Positions 8,827-17,800 are shown, counted from the stretch's first letter. The stretch is 64,000 bases of DNA from Pseudomonadota bacterium (GCA_021851405.1 JAJZDW010000011.1:1-64000), one strand, 5' to 3'. A program made the numbers and translations. The notes: generated by a model from the sequence alone, not told the origin.

Positions 8827-9165
8827 TAGAGAATACTCACGATAGAAACGAAGGGAGAGGCAGAAACGACTGCCCCTTGGTTCGCGAAACTTTGCGAGGG
8901 TGGCAGACAAGGCCAGGGTCGCGCCGGGCGGCGCTGGAGGCCGAGACAGTCAAGCCGAAAAGATACGAGCCGGATGGCAGCGTACACGAGATCACGCGGC
9001 GGCGCCAACCTTTCGGTATGTGCGGCCCTGAGCATCCCTGTGGCGCCCTGACGACCGGGCGGCGTCCCCCTCCCGAAGCCGCACGCGCCCCGCCGCAGGA
9101 TTGTCCGTATTGCCCGGTGGCCCGCAGCGACACTGCTCGCTCGAGGACGGAACCGGAGGTCCCTG
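8827..9165. other. Divergent intergenic region between RRM and PPOx genes
   Basis: It must hold promoters for both flanking genes, and possibly a leader for the RRM transcript. No clear hexamers, riboswitch or gene were recognised. GGAGG at about 9,153 serves the downstream ATG at 9,166. Confidence 0.4.
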
Positions 9166-9450
9166 ATGGGCCCCTCCCTGCACTCGGAGATCCTATCGCG
9201 GCTCGATCAACATCGCACCCTGAGCCTTGCGAGGCTGCGCCCCGGTGGTTGGCCGCAACCGACGACGGTCGGCTTCGCGCATGAGAACCTGACGCTCTAT
9301 CTCCTGTGCAGCCCGAACAGCCACAAGGCCGCGAATACCGGGCGCGAGGGGCGGGTCTCGCTGGCGATCGATCACGACGTCCCGCAGGTGATGGACATCA
9401 CCGGGCTGTCGATGGCGGCACGCGCACGGCGCGTCTCATATTCGCATGGC
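9166..9450 (+). pseudogene. Pyridoxamine 5'-phosphate oxidase-family protein, probably frameshifted
   Basis: From the ATG at 9,166 (GGAGG six bases upstream) the frame gives LSLARLRPGGWPQPTTVGFA, LYLLCSPNSHKAANTGREGR and VSLAIDHDVPQVMDITGLSM, typical of the split-barrel FMN-binding PPOx fold. After AARARRV near 9,435 the sequence turns into Arg/Pro-rich noise in this frame, while a second frame offers WRERSWPQAHYFRAESA, more like a family C-terminus. An indel near 9,430-9,445 would explain this. The expected length is about 140-150 residues. Alternatively the gene is simply truncated. Confidence 0.55.
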
Positions 9451-9776
9451 GGGAACGCTCATGGCCGCAGGCCCATTATTTCCGCGCGGAAAGCGCCGCC
9501 GCAGCGGCGCTCATCACCACGGGTCGCGGACATCCTCGAGGCGGCCTTTCGCGTTCTGGTGCGCGCGGGGTGTGCGCCCGACCCGAGCACGCCGCCCGGC
9601 GGTGCTCGCCGGCGGCCAGGCGCGGAGCTCTCGCGCGGTGCGGTACACTCGGATGCACCGCGCGACAGTCTTCCCCGGCAGGACCGCCACCGCAGCACGG
9701 CCGTCCGGTCCGCTGAAGAGCGCGCACCGCGCGCCAGCGCGGGGCACCGCACCACACGTATCCGATCTGGGGCGCC
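9451..9776. other. Remnant region before the halogenase gene
   Basis: May contain the out-of-frame C-terminus of the PPOx-like gene near its left edge. No other feature is recognised. The ribosome binding site of the next gene is weak (GGGG). Confidence 0.35.
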
Positions 9777-11384
9777 ATGGCGATCGACAACGGCTTCGAC
9801 TACAGCTTCACCTTGAATGCCGGCAAGCGAGAGACCGCCGCGCCACCGCCCGTGCGCCGCATTGTCATCGTCGGCGGCGGAACGGCCGGGTGGATGACGG
9901 CGCTGATCTTTGCGCAATCGTTGATCCCCAAGGGCGTGCAGATCACCGTGCTTGAGTCCCCGTCGGTGCCCACCGTCGGGGTCGGCGAGGGCTCCACGCC
10001 CCTGCTGCGCGGGTTCTTCGATCTGCTGAAGATCGAGGAAGCCGAATGGATGCCGGCCTGCCATGCGACCTACAAGTGCGGCATCAGTTTCGAGGGCTGG
10101 TCGAGCAAGCCGGGCTTCGAGCGCTACTTCCATCCGTTCCCGTCCATGGTCGACATCATGACCCTGACGCAGTTCATCCATAACGCCGAGGCGCGCGTCA
10201 GGGGCGCGAACCTCTACGCGCACCCCGACCGGTTCTTCCTGGCGGCACGGCTCGTGGCCGAGGAGCGCTCGCCGAAGGCTCAGGCGCACTTCCCGTTCGA
10301 CGTTCTGCACGCGTATCACTTCGATGCCACACTGCTCGGGCAGTTCCTGCACAAAAAGGCGCTCGAACGCGGCGTGCGCTACCAGAGCTGCCACGTGACC
10401 CATGCGCAAGTGAATGCCGAGGGCAACATTGCGGCGGTGCATACGCGCGAGGGGGAGACGATCAGCGCGGATCTGTACGTGGACTGCACAGGTTTCGCCG
10501 GATTGCTGCTGCAGAAGGCCCTGAACGTTCCGTTCATCAGCTTCCAGAACAACCTGTTCAACGACGCGGCCGTGGCCCTGCCCTCCCCGCTCGGGGAGCG
10601 CCTGCCGAGCGAAACCCGCTCCACCGCTTTGAAGCACGGCTGGGCCTGGAAGATTCCACTCACCGAACGCTACGGCAACGGGTACGTGTACAGCTCGAAG
10701 TTCTGCAGCGCCGATGCGGCCGAAACCGAACTGCGCGCTCACTTAGGACTGCTGGAGGCGGATCTGCAGGCGCGTCACCTGACGATGAGAGTCGGCCGGG
10801 TCGTATCGCCCTGGCAGGCCAACTGTCTGGCCATCGGGCTCGCCCAGGGATTCGTCGAGCCGCTGGAAGCCACGGCGCTGATGGTGATCCAGTACATGGC
10901 GATGAATTTCCTCGCGCTGCTCGAGCGCGGCGAACTGAACGAGGCGGCGCGCCAGCGCTTCAATGCGCTCGTGAACCGCAACTTCGAGGGCATCCGCGAT
11001 TACATCTGCGCTCACTACAAGACCAATTCGCGCACCGATACCGAGTACTGGCGGGCGAATGCGGCCAACCGGGATCTGTCGGACAACCTGAAGACGATTC
11101 TCTCGCGCTGGGTGAGCGGTCAGAGCATCGTAGCGGGCCTGCGCGCGCAGGAATTCGGCCAGGGCTATCCGGTGATGTCGTGGTTCGCGATCCTCGCCGG
11201 CATGGGGCTGTTCCCGCAGCCGCAGGCGCTGCGTCCGCCGAGCGCGCAGGAGGCGCGCTACGAGCTGTCCGAGGTCGATGCGCTGCTGCAGCGCTGCGCG
11301 GTGAATTACCTCGATCACCGCGCGGCACTGGCGCAGATTCCCCCGGCCCGCACGCCCCTGACGCTGCAGCTGTATTTCTGGTGA
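9777..11384 (+). CDS. Flavin-dependent (tryptophan) halogenase family protein
   Basis: 535 residues, usual family length. FAD-binding GGGTAGW at residues 33-39 follows a beta strand (RRIVIVGG). The second conserved loop, GVGEGSTPLLRGFF, is at 68-81, and the halogenase signature WAWKIP (WxWxIP) is intact at 289-294. VEPLEATALMVIQYM is also typical. In characterised halogenases the loop after GVGEATxP carries the catalytic lysine (PrnA Lys79, in LQKVF); here that stretch reads LLRGF, with Arg/Gly and one residue fewer, so the lysine is apparently absent. No flavin reductase is adjacent. It may be a non-halogenating or differently acting relative. Confidence 0.85.
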   Translation: MAIDNGFDYSFTLNAGKRETAAPPPVRRIVIVGGGTAGWMTALIFAQSLIPKGVQITVLESPSVPTVGVGEGSTPLLRGFFDLLKIEEAEWMPACHATYKCGISFEGWSSKPGFERYFHPFPSMVDIMTLTQFIHNAEARVRGANLYAHPDRFFLAARLVAEERSPKAQAHFPFDVLHAYHFDATLLGQFLHKKALERGVRYQSCHVTHAQVNAEGNIAAVHTREGETISADLYVDCTGFAGLLLQKALNVPFISFQNNLFNDAAVALPSPLGERLPSETRSTALKHGWAWKIPLTERYGNGYVYSSKFCSADAAETELRAHLGLLEADLQARHLTMRVGRVVSPWQANCLAIGLAQGFVEPLEATALMVIQYMAMNFLALLERGELNEAARQRFNALVNRNFEGIRDYICAHYKTNSRTDTEYWRANAANRDLSDNLKTILSRWVSGQSIVAGLRAQEFGQGYPVMSWFAILAGMGLFPQPQALRPPSAQEARYELSEVDALLQRCAVNYLDHRAALAQIPPARTPLTLQLYFW

Positions 11385-11406
11385 GCCGCTGCGCGGCTCG
11401 GCGCAC

Positions 11407-11979
11407 TCAGGCCTTGGCGCGAATGTGCGCGACCGCCGCGTTCAGGATCACGACGATGCGCGGCTTCTCCTCCGTCGAGCGGTGGCGCTTCTCGCGCAGC
11501 GCCTGCGCGAGTGTCTCGCGCTCTGCCCAGAGCTCGCGCCAGCGGTCCTGTTCGTCCTCCTCCAGAGCACCCAGCGCCTGACGGACCCGACCCATCTTGC
11601 GGCCCGCCTGCGCGATCTGGTTCAGCATCGCATCGGCTGGCGCGCGGTTCTCCGTCAGATACGCATCACCGGCCTCGGTGATGCCGTAGCGCTTCTTCGT
11701 TCCCTCGGGCGTGACGCTCGCATAGCCCATGTCCTCCAGCCCGGTGAGCGCGGGGTACACCATGCCGGGACTCGGGCGGTAGAAACCCTCGGAACGCGAC
11801 GCCCGTGCCTTGATCAGTTCGTCGCCGTGACGGGCCCGCTCAGCGAGCAGCGCAAGCAGGACCCGTTGCAAGTCCCCGGAGGCTCAGCGCCGGCCGGCGC
11901 GAAACGCGCCCCCGCCCATTCCCATCCCACCCCTGAAGCCGGCGAAATACCCGCATCTCCCACCGTGCCGAAGGCCCAT
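11407..11979 (-). pseudogene. PadR-family transcriptional regulator with in-frame stop
   Basis: The PadR winged-helix domain is clear: LQRVLLALLAERARHGDELI, PSPGMVYPALTGLEDMGYAS, TKKRYGITEAG, then a charged C-terminal helix pair. Upstream in the same frame an ATG at 11,979 gives a Gly-rich N-terminal arm (GFRGGMGMGGGAFRAGRR) like those of many PadR proteins, but it is cut from the domain by TGA at 11,884-11,886. Either the gene is a nonsense pseudogene, or translation starts at a TTG (11,871) or other weak codon and skips the arm. It converges on the halogenase gene and diverges from the MarR gene. Confidence 0.7.
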
Positions 11980-12085
11980 CAGGTGGAGGGGTGTCCTGAA
12001 TGCCTCGCGGTGACCCGCGGGATTATGAAGTTCACCTGTTCAGTTGACCTTTTCAGATACCCTTCTGATCTGCTAGGGTGCGTCC

Positions 12086-12538
12086 ATGCCGACCGCACTG
12101 CCTCTCGCCGCTGAGCCCGCCGTCGCCACCTTGGCCGCCACGCTGCGGATCGTGAGTGGCCAGCTCGCACGGCGGCTGCGCGACCAGGGGCATTTCGGGG
12201 ACTTCACCTGGACCCAGATGAAGGTCCTCGGCCGACTGGAGCGGGAGGGTCCGGCCACGGTGAGCGCGCTGGCGCACGCCGAGGGCATCCGGCCCCAGTC
12301 CATGGGGGCGACGGTCGCAGCGCTGAAATCCGCCGGTCTGATCCGCGGGGCCGCCGACCCGCACGACGGACGCCAGACTCTGCTCTCGCTGACCTCCGCC
12401 TGCCGCGAGTCGATCCAGGCGGCCCGCACCGCCCGCGAAGACTGGCTGATGCGTGCCATCGGCACCCGACTCGATCCCGAAGAGCGCGCCGCACTCGCCA
12501 GCGCCGTCGGTTTGCTCGAGCGACTGCTCGAACCGTGA
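12086..12538 (+). CDS. MarR-family transcriptional regulator
   Basis: 150 residues. The winged helix-turn-helix is seen in FTWTQMKVLGRLEREGPATV, SALAHAEGIRPQSMGATVAA and LIRGAADPHDGRQTLLSLT (the wing with the DxRD-like turn). Leading and trailing helices form the dimer interface. It lies 67 bases upstream of an MFS efflux gene in the same direction, followed by a dienelactone hydrolase, so it probably represses this operon and itself and responds to an exported aromatic compound (inference from MarR-MFS pairs). Upstream sequence is AT-richer than the surroundings, fitting a promoter or operator; no clear dyad was identified. Confidence 0.88.
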   Translation: MPTALPLAAEPAVATLAATLRIVSGQLARRLRDQGHFGDFTWTQMKVLGRLEREGPATVSALAHAEGIRPQSMGATVAALKSAGLIRGAADPHDGRQTLLSLTSACRESIQAARTAREDWLMRAIGTRLDPEERAALASAVGLLERLLEP

Positions 12539-12605
12539 CCGGCCGGTCCCGGCCCGTACCGACCGGCACGCCTCCTCCGCCCCCCACCGACTCGACGAGC
12601 GAACC

Positions 12606-14390
12606 ATGGACTCCCGCACTGCGACCTCGCGCTACAAATGGATCGCGCTCTCGAACACCACCATCGCCGTTCTGCTCGCGACCATTGACTCCTCGATCAT
12701 GCTGATCGCGATGCCGGAGATCTTCCACGGGATCCGGCTCAATCCCCTCGAACCGCACAACACGCTGTATCTGCTGTGGATGATTCTCGGCTATCAGGTC
12801 GTCACCAGCGTACTGGTGGTGAGCCTTGGGCGCCTCGGCGATATGTTCGGGCGCGTGCGGATGTACACCCTCGGGTTCACCATCTATACGGTCGCCTCGC
12901 TCGCACTGACCCTCGACCCCTACACCGCCGAGCGTGGCGCACTGTGGCTGGTCATCGGCCGGATCGTTCAGGGCCTCGGCGCCGCCTTCCTGGTGGCCAA
13001 CTCCGGGGCGATCCTCACCGACGCGTTCCCGCCCGAGCAACGGGGTCTCGCCCTCGGCATCAATAACGTCGCCGGCATCAGCGGCAATTTCCTCGGACTG
13101 ATCCTCGGCGGCGTGCTCGCCGCCATCCACTGGCGGCTGATCTTCCTGATATCGGTGCCGTTCGGACTGTTCGGCACGCTGTGGTCTTACTTCAAACTGC
13201 GCGAGATCGGCCAGCGAACGCCCACTCCGGTCGACTGGGGCGGCAACCTCACCTTCGCGAGCGGACTGACGCTGATCATGATCGGCATCACCTGGGGCAT
13301 CCAGCCGGCCGGCGCTCATGCCATGGGCTGGATGAGCCCGCGGGTCCTCGGGCTGCTCGGTGCAGGCGTCGCCGCGATGGTCGCCTTCGGCCTCATCGAG
13401 GCGCGCGCACGTGCACCGATGTTCCGCCTGCCGTTGTTTCGCATCCGGGCGTTCTCCTTCGGCACGCTCTCGACGTTCCTCTCGGCGATCGGCCGCGGCG
13501 GACTGATGTTCATGCTGATCATCTGGCTGCAGGGCATCTGGCTGCCGCTGCACGGCTACAGCTTCGCGCAGACCCCGCTCTGGGCCGGCATCTTCATGCT
13601 GCCGCTCAGCGCCGGGTTCCTCATCGCCGGCCCGCTCGCCGGGATACTCTCCGACCGGCTCGGGGCACGCTACTTCGCCACCGGCGGCATGATCGGCGCG
13701 GCGCTCAGCCTGATGCTGCTGATGCTGCTGCCGATCGACTTCGGGTACGGCGGCTTCGCCGCAATCCTGCTGCTCTCGGGCATCTCCATGGGCGCCTTCG
13801 CCGCACCGAACCGCGCCGCGGTGATGAACAGTCTGCCGGCGAGCGACCGCGGCGTCGGCGGGGCGATGAACGCCACGTTCCAGAACGCCGCCCAGGTGCT
13901 GTCCATCGGGATTTTCTTCTCACTGATGATCGCGGGCCTGTCCGGCACGCTCTCGAGTACGCTGCAGCGCGGGCTGCTCGATCACGGCGTCCCTGCTGGC
14001 GTCGCTGCGCACATTGCCTCGCTGCCGCCCGTCAGCGTGCTGTTCGCGGCATTCCTTGGCTACAACCCGGTGCGTGCCCTGCTCGGTCCTGCGGTCCTCG
14101 CACGCCTGCCGAGCATCGATCGCGCCGCACTGACCGGACACGCCTTCTTTCCGCGGCTGATTGCCACCCCCTTTCACGCCGGACTGACCGCGGCGTTCTC
14201 GTTCGCCATCGTGGCGTGCCTGATTGCCGCCGCGGCATCCTGGTCACGAGGGTCCCGGTACGTCCACCGCGACGAGGATGGCGCTCGGCCGAGTGCGCGC
14301 ACACGACACCCGCCGGCCGCCGAGCTCCCCCTGCACCCCCCTCATGACGCGCCGGGCCGCCCCGCGCTGCCGGCCGATACAGGAGAGTGA
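12606..14390 (+). CDS. MFS efflux transporter, DHA2 (EmrB/QacA) type
   Basis: 594 residues with about 14 hydrophobic segments. Motif features include LLATIDSSIMLIAMPEI in helix 1 (DHA2 motif D1 region), GRLGDMFGRVRMY (motif A between helices 2 and 3) and GRIVQGLGAAFLVANSGAIL (motif B/C region). A second motif A-like loop, GILSDRLGARYF, sits between the halves. A loop of about 60 residues near the C-terminus (SSTLQRGLLDHGV onward) precedes the last helix. The C-terminal tail is long and Pro/Arg-rich. Likely a proton-driven drug or aromatic-acid exporter in the inner membrane, regulated by the MarR gene before it. Confidence 0.9.
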   Translation: MDSRTATSRYKWIALSNTTIAVLLATIDSSIMLIAMPEIFHGIRLNPLEPHNTLYLLWMILGYQVVTSVLVVSLGRLGDMFGRVRMYTLGFTIYTVASLALTLDPYTAERGALWLVIGRIVQGLGAAFLVANSGAILTDAFPPEQRGLALGINNVAGISGNFLGLILGGVLAAIHWRLIFLISVPFGLFGTLWSYFKLREIGQRTPTPVDWGGNLTFASGLTLIMIGITWGIQPAGAHAMGWMSPRVLGLLGAGVAAMVAFGLIEARARAPMFRLPLFRIRAFSFGTLSTFLSAIGRGGLMFMLIIWLQGIWLPLHGYSFAQTPLWAGIFMLPLSAGFLIAGPLAGILSDRLGARYFATGGMIGAALSLMLLMLLPIDFGYGGFAAILLLSGISMGAFAAPNRAAVMNSLPASDRGVGGAMNATFQNAAQVLSIGIFFSLMIAGLSGTLSSTLQRGLLDHGVPAGVAAHIASLPPVSVLFAAFLGYNPVRALLGPAVLARLPSIDRAALTGHAFFPRLIATPFHAGLTAAFSFAIVACLIAAAASWSRGSRYVHRDEDGARPSARTRHPPAAELPLHPPHDAPGRPALPADTGE

Positions 14391-14392
14391 CC

Positions 14393-15136
14393 ATGATCGA
14401 GCGAAACGAACGAGTCGAGACCGCACCGGGCGCCATGGAGGTGTTCATCACGCGACCCGAGGGGCCGGGCCCCTTCCCGGTCGTCGTGGAACTGATGGAT
14501 GCCCTCGGCATGCGCGAGGAGCTGTACGAGCACGCACGCCGCGTCGCGCGCTGGGGCTACTGCGTGCTCGTCCCGGATCTGTTCCACCGCGCCGGACTCA
14601 AGGGCCCGCTCGATCTGACCCGACCCGACACCCTGACGCAGATCCGCGCGGCCATGGCCGCACTCACCGACGCGCGGGTCACGCTCGACCTCGAGGCAAC
14701 CCTGGCACTCGCCGCGGCGGATCCGGCCGCCGACCTCACGAACATCGGCCTGTACGGATTCTGCATGGGCGGGCGGCTCGCACTGATGCTCGCACAGCAC
14801 CTCGGTGCACGCGTTGCCGCGGCCGCCTCGGTCCATCCGGGCGGGCTGGTCACCGAGGAGCCCGGCTCACCGCACCGGCATCTCGATCAGATCGCCGCCG
14901 AGTTGTATTTCGGCATTGCCGATCAGGATGCACATGCGACGCCCGCACAGATGGCGGCGCTCGAACATGCGCTGCAGGCGCGGGGCATCGCCTATCAGCT
15001 CGAGTGTCATCCCGGTGCCCTGCACGGCTTCATGATGCCGAGTCGCACCGACGTGTATCACGACGCGGCCGCGCAGAAAGTCTGGGGCCGCATTGAAGCG
15101 CTGTTGACGCGCACGCTTGCGCCGCGCCACGCCTGA
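14393..15136 (+). CDS. Dienelactone hydrolase family protein
   Basis: 247 residues. Alpha/beta hydrolase with the DLH nucleophile Cys in GLYGFCMGGRLAL, an acid residue in FGIADQDAHAT and a His in PGALHGFMMP; N-terminal strand PFPVVVELMDALG. DLH enzymes open lactone rings or hydrolyse small esters in aromatic degradation. The ATG at 14,393, two bases past the MFS stop and about seven after AGGAGA, is the best start; a GTG at 14,387 would overlap. Translational coupling to the MFS gene suggests both deal with the same small compound. A GC-rich hairpin follows at 15,160. Confidence 0.9.
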   Translation: MIERNERVETAPGAMEVFITRPEGPGPFPVVVELMDALGMREELYEHARRVARWGYCVLVPDLFHRAGLKGPLDLTRPDTLTQIRAAMAALTDARVTLDLEATLALAAADPAADLTNIGLYGFCMGGRLALMLAQHLGARVAAAASVHPGGLVTEEPGSPHRHLDQIAAELYFGIADQDAHATPAQMAALEHALQARGIAYQLECHPGALHGFMMPSRTDVYHDAAAQKVWGRIEALLTRTLAPRHA

Positions 15137-15159
15137 GTCCCGCCGTCAATACGCCCGTG

Positions 15160-15183
15160 CTGCGGGGGCCCGCCCCCCCGCAG
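15160..15183 (+). terminator. GC-rich hairpin ending the MarR-MFS-DLH unit
   Basis: CTGCGGGGG pairs with CCCCCGCAG, a 9-bp stem with a 6-base loop, 24 bases after the stop codon. No T-tract is present. Confidence 0.45.
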
Positions 15184-15301
15184 CGGCATCCGCCGCTGCA
15201 TCCACGGCCCGTGAGGACCGATCCGACCGCACTGTGGATACGCGCTCGACAGCACCGGATGGCAGCGGTATAAACACCCCACCGCATCCCCAGGGTCCCT
15301 C

Positions 15302-16765
15302 ATGAGATCCGCAGCACGTTCGCCGGACGCCGAAGCGGCACATCTGCTGCGGGCCGGGCACCCCGCGCAAGCCTTGCCGCTCGCCGAGCGCGCCGTGGCC
15401 ACTCAACGAATCTGTTCCGCCGCACATGGCCTCCTCGCCATGATCCTGTTGCGGCTCGGGCGCACTCCCGACGCCGAGGCGGTGATCGACTCCGCCCTGC
15501 AGCTGCCGGCGGGCCCGGCCGAGGCGTATGGGGCGCTCGCGCAGACCGCGCGCGCCCTCGGCCAGTATCAACGCGCCCGCGACCTGTATCGGCGCGCGAC
15601 CGAACTCGATGCGGCGATGCCGCTCTACTGGCACCAGCTGGCCACCTGTGAACGCACCCTCGGCAGACTCGAGGCGGCCGAAGAGGCCTGTGATCGCGCC
15701 CTCGCGCTCGACCCGAGGCAGTACCCGTGTTACCTCCTTCGTGCGGAACTGCGGGTGCAGACTGAGGCGAACCATCATTGCGAGCAGCTGCGCGGCGAAC
15801 TGACGCGGCCGGGGCTCCCGGATGCGGCACGGGTCCTGCTGGGCTATGCGCTCGGCAAAGAGCTCGATGACCTGGGACGGTTCGATGAGGCGTTTGAGAA
15901 CTTCGCCCGCGCGGCGAGCACTCACCGCCGGCACCTCAGCTACGATGCCGCGATCGATGAGCATAAACTCAGGCGCATCACGGAAGTTTTCCGCGACACG
16001 CACCGACCATCCGAGGCGCCCGAGGTGGATTCGAGCCGCTTCGTCTTCATCGTCGGGTTGCCCCGCTCGGGCACGACGCTCCTGGAGCGCATCCTGACCG
16101 GCCTGCCAGGCACGCGCTCGAACGGCGAGACGGATCATTTCGCGCGCACCCTGCTCAGCGCCCCGTCCTCCGGTGGCGCCGATGTCTTCGCGCGCGCCGC
16201 GGCAGTCGACTGGCGCGAGATCGCCGCAGGCTACGCCCGCTGCGCCGGGGCCGACGGCAGCGGCGCTCTGATCATCGAGAAGCAGCCGATGAACTACCTG
16301 TACCTCGGCGCAATCCGCCGCGCCTTGCCGCAGGCCCGCATCCTCCTGGTCAGCCGCTCCCCGCTCGACAGCTGCTTTGCGATGTACCGCACCCTGTTTG
16401 GCGAGGCGTATCAGTTCAGCTACGACTTCCAGGACCTCGCCCGCTATTACGCGGCCTACGCGCGACTGATCGAGCACTGGCGCGGCACACTCGGGGAGTC
16501 GCTGCACGAGATTCAGTACGAGCAGCTGGTGAGCGCACCGCAACAGGTCGCGGCGGCGGCCGCTCGCGCGTGCGGCCTGCCGTGGGACGACTCGGCGCTG
16601 GCCGTCGATCAGAACACCGAAATCTGCCTCACACAGAGTGCGGCACAGGTCCGTCGCCCCATCTACCGCTCCTCGGTGGACCGCTGGCGACACTATCGGG
16701 CCCATCTCGGCCCGTTGGCGCACGCGCTGCGGCGCTGTGGCGTGCCGACGCCGGAGTTCGAGTAA
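15302..16765 (+). CDS. TPR-repeat sulfotransferase family protein
   Basis: 487 residues in two parts. Residues 10-220 are tetratricopeptide repeats (for example AEAYGALAQTARALGQYQRA and LGRLEAAEEACDRALALDP). Residues 240-480 are a sulfotransferase-like P-loop fold: FIVGLPRSGTTLLERIL is the 5'-phosphosulfate-binding loop and LLVSRSPLDSCFAMYRTLF the 3'-phosphate region, with DRWRHYRAHL at the end. Enzymes of this design are common in proteobacteria and predicted to transfer sulfate from PAPS to protein or polysaccharide; the acceptor is unknown. No signal peptide. Stands alone, with a hairpin downstream. Confidence 0.88.
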   Translation: MRSAARSPDAEAAHLLRAGHPAQALPLAERAVATQRICSAAHGLLAMILLRLGRTPDAEAVIDSALQLPAGPAEAYGALAQTARALGQYQRARDLYRRATELDAAMPLYWHQLATCERTLGRLEAAEEACDRALALDPRQYPCYLLRAELRVQTEANHHCEQLRGELTRPGLPDAARVLLGYALGKELDDLGRFDEAFENFARAASTHRRHLSYDAAIDEHKLRRITEVFRDTHRPSEAPEVDSSRFVFIVGLPRSGTTLLERILTGLPGTRSNGETDHFARTLLSAPSSGGADVFARAAAVDWREIAAGYARCAGADGSGALIIEKQPMNYLYLGAIRRALPQARILLVSRSPLDSCFAMYRTLFGEAYQFSYDFQDLARYYAAYARLIEHWRGTLGESLHEIQYEQLVSAPQQVAAAAARACGLPWDDSALAVDQNTEICLTQSAAQVRRPIYRSSVDRWRHYRAHLGPLAHALRRCGVPTPEFE

Positions 16766-16768
16766 GCC

Positions 16769-16797
16769 GCCCGCGCACCGTCGGGTGCCCGGCGGGC
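16769..16797 (+). terminator. Hairpin after the TPR-sulfotransferase gene
   Basis: GCCCGC with GCGGGC encloses an inner stem GCACC / GGTGC, three bases past the stop. No T-run; a weak terminator at best. Confidence 0.35.
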
Positions 16798-16927
16798 GAT
16801 TCACGCTAAAATCCTCCCGACCCGCCGGATGAGACCTGCAGCGCTTCGCTCGCCGAGTGCGCGCCGGCCGACATCGCCCCCCCGGACCGGTCCGAGCGGT
16901 CCCTGGCATTCCCGAAGGAGACTCCCC

Positions 16928-17800
16928 ATGGCCGAGCTCGACTACACCCCGCCGAAAGTCTGGACGTGGAATAAGCCCAGCGGCGGCCAGTTCGCGAACA
17001 TCAACCGCCCGGTGGCCGGTCCAACGCACGAGAAGACGCTGCCCGTCTGGCGCCATCCGCTGCAGCTGTATTCCCTCGGTACGCCGAATGGCGTCAAGGT
17101 CACCATCCTGCTGGAGGAATTGCTCGCCCTCGGTCACCCCGGTGCCGAGTACGATGCGTGGCTGATCCGCATCGCCGAAGGCGAGCAGTTCGGAAGCGGA
17201 TTCGTGGCCGTCAACCCCAATTCCAAGATCCCGGCGCTCCTGGATCGCAGCGGACCGGAGCCGATCCGGGTGTTCGAATCCGGCTCGATCCTGGTGTATC
17301 TGGCGGAGAAGTTCGGCGCGTTCCTGCCGAGCGCGACGGCCGCGCGCACCGAGTGCCTCTCCTGGTTGTTCTGGCAGGTCGGCAGCGCGCCGTATCTCGG
17401 CGGCGGGTTCGGGCATTTTTACGCCTATGCGCCGCTGAAGATCGAGTACGCCATCGACCGGTTCGCCATGGAAACCAAGCGTCAACTGAGCGTGCTGGAG
17501 CGCCGCCTGAGCGAGCACCGCTACATCGCCGGCGCCGAATACAGCATTGCGGACATGGCGATCTTTCCCTGGTATGGCGGCCTGGTGATGGGCTGGTTGT
17601 ACGGCGCCGCGGAATTCCTCAGCGTGCACGAGTACCCCCAGGTGCAGCGCTGGGCGCAGGAGCTGCTCGAGCGGCCGGCCGTGCGCCGCGGACGGATGGT
17701 CAATCGGACCAGCGGGGAGCTCTCGAGTCAATTGCACGAGCGTCACGACGCGCAGGACTTCGAGACCCGCACGCAGGACAAGCTCACGGCCGGCCGCTGA
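16928..17800 (+). CDS. yghU: Glutathione S-transferase YghU (disulfide reductase type)
   Basis: 290 residues, nearly colinear with E. coli YghU, a nu-class GST with disulfide-bond reductase activity. Diagnostic stretches: PKVWTWNKPSGGQFANINRP, GPTHEKTLPV, HPLQLYSLGTPNGVKVTILL, EYDAWLIRIAEGEQFGSGFV, VNPNSKIPAL, RVFESGSILVYLAEKFG, LGGGFGHFYAYAP and QLHERHDAQDFET. The ATG at 16,928 follows AAGGAGA. Active-site residues in the N-terminal TPNG region are retained. The gene converges with a membrane-protein gene with no spacing between the two stops. Confidence 0.95.
   Translation: MAELDYTPPKVWTWNKPSGGQFANINRPVAGPTHEKTLPVWRHPLQLYSLGTPNGVKVTILLEELLALGHPGAEYDAWLIRIAEGEQFGSGFVAVNPNSKIPALLDRSGPEPIRVFESGSILVYLAEKFGAFLPSATAARTECLSWLFWQVGSAPYLGGGFGHFYAYAPLKIEYAIDRFAMETKRQLSVLERRLSEHRYIAGAEYSIADMAIFPWYGGLVMGWLYGAAEFLSVHEYPQVQRWAQELLERPAVRRGRMVNRTSGELSSQLHERHDAQDFETRTQDKLTAGR

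Noticed and set aside
5598-11886. Idea that TGA is recoded (Trp or selenocysteine) because of in-frame TGAs in the GST and padR genes
   Set aside because: Many intact genes here end in TGA with neighbours starting right there; both TGAs sit in genes with other signs of decay or alternative starts, and no SECIS-like hairpin was seen.
17268-17290. GTTCGAATCC-like string suggesting a tRNA T-arm
   Set aside because: It lies inside the yghU coding frame and no acceptor or anticodon stem surrounds it.
15146-17746. An 866-codon minus-strand open frame across the TPR-sulfotransferase and yghU genes
   Set aside because: Spans two well-defined plus-strand genes and has antisense-type composition.
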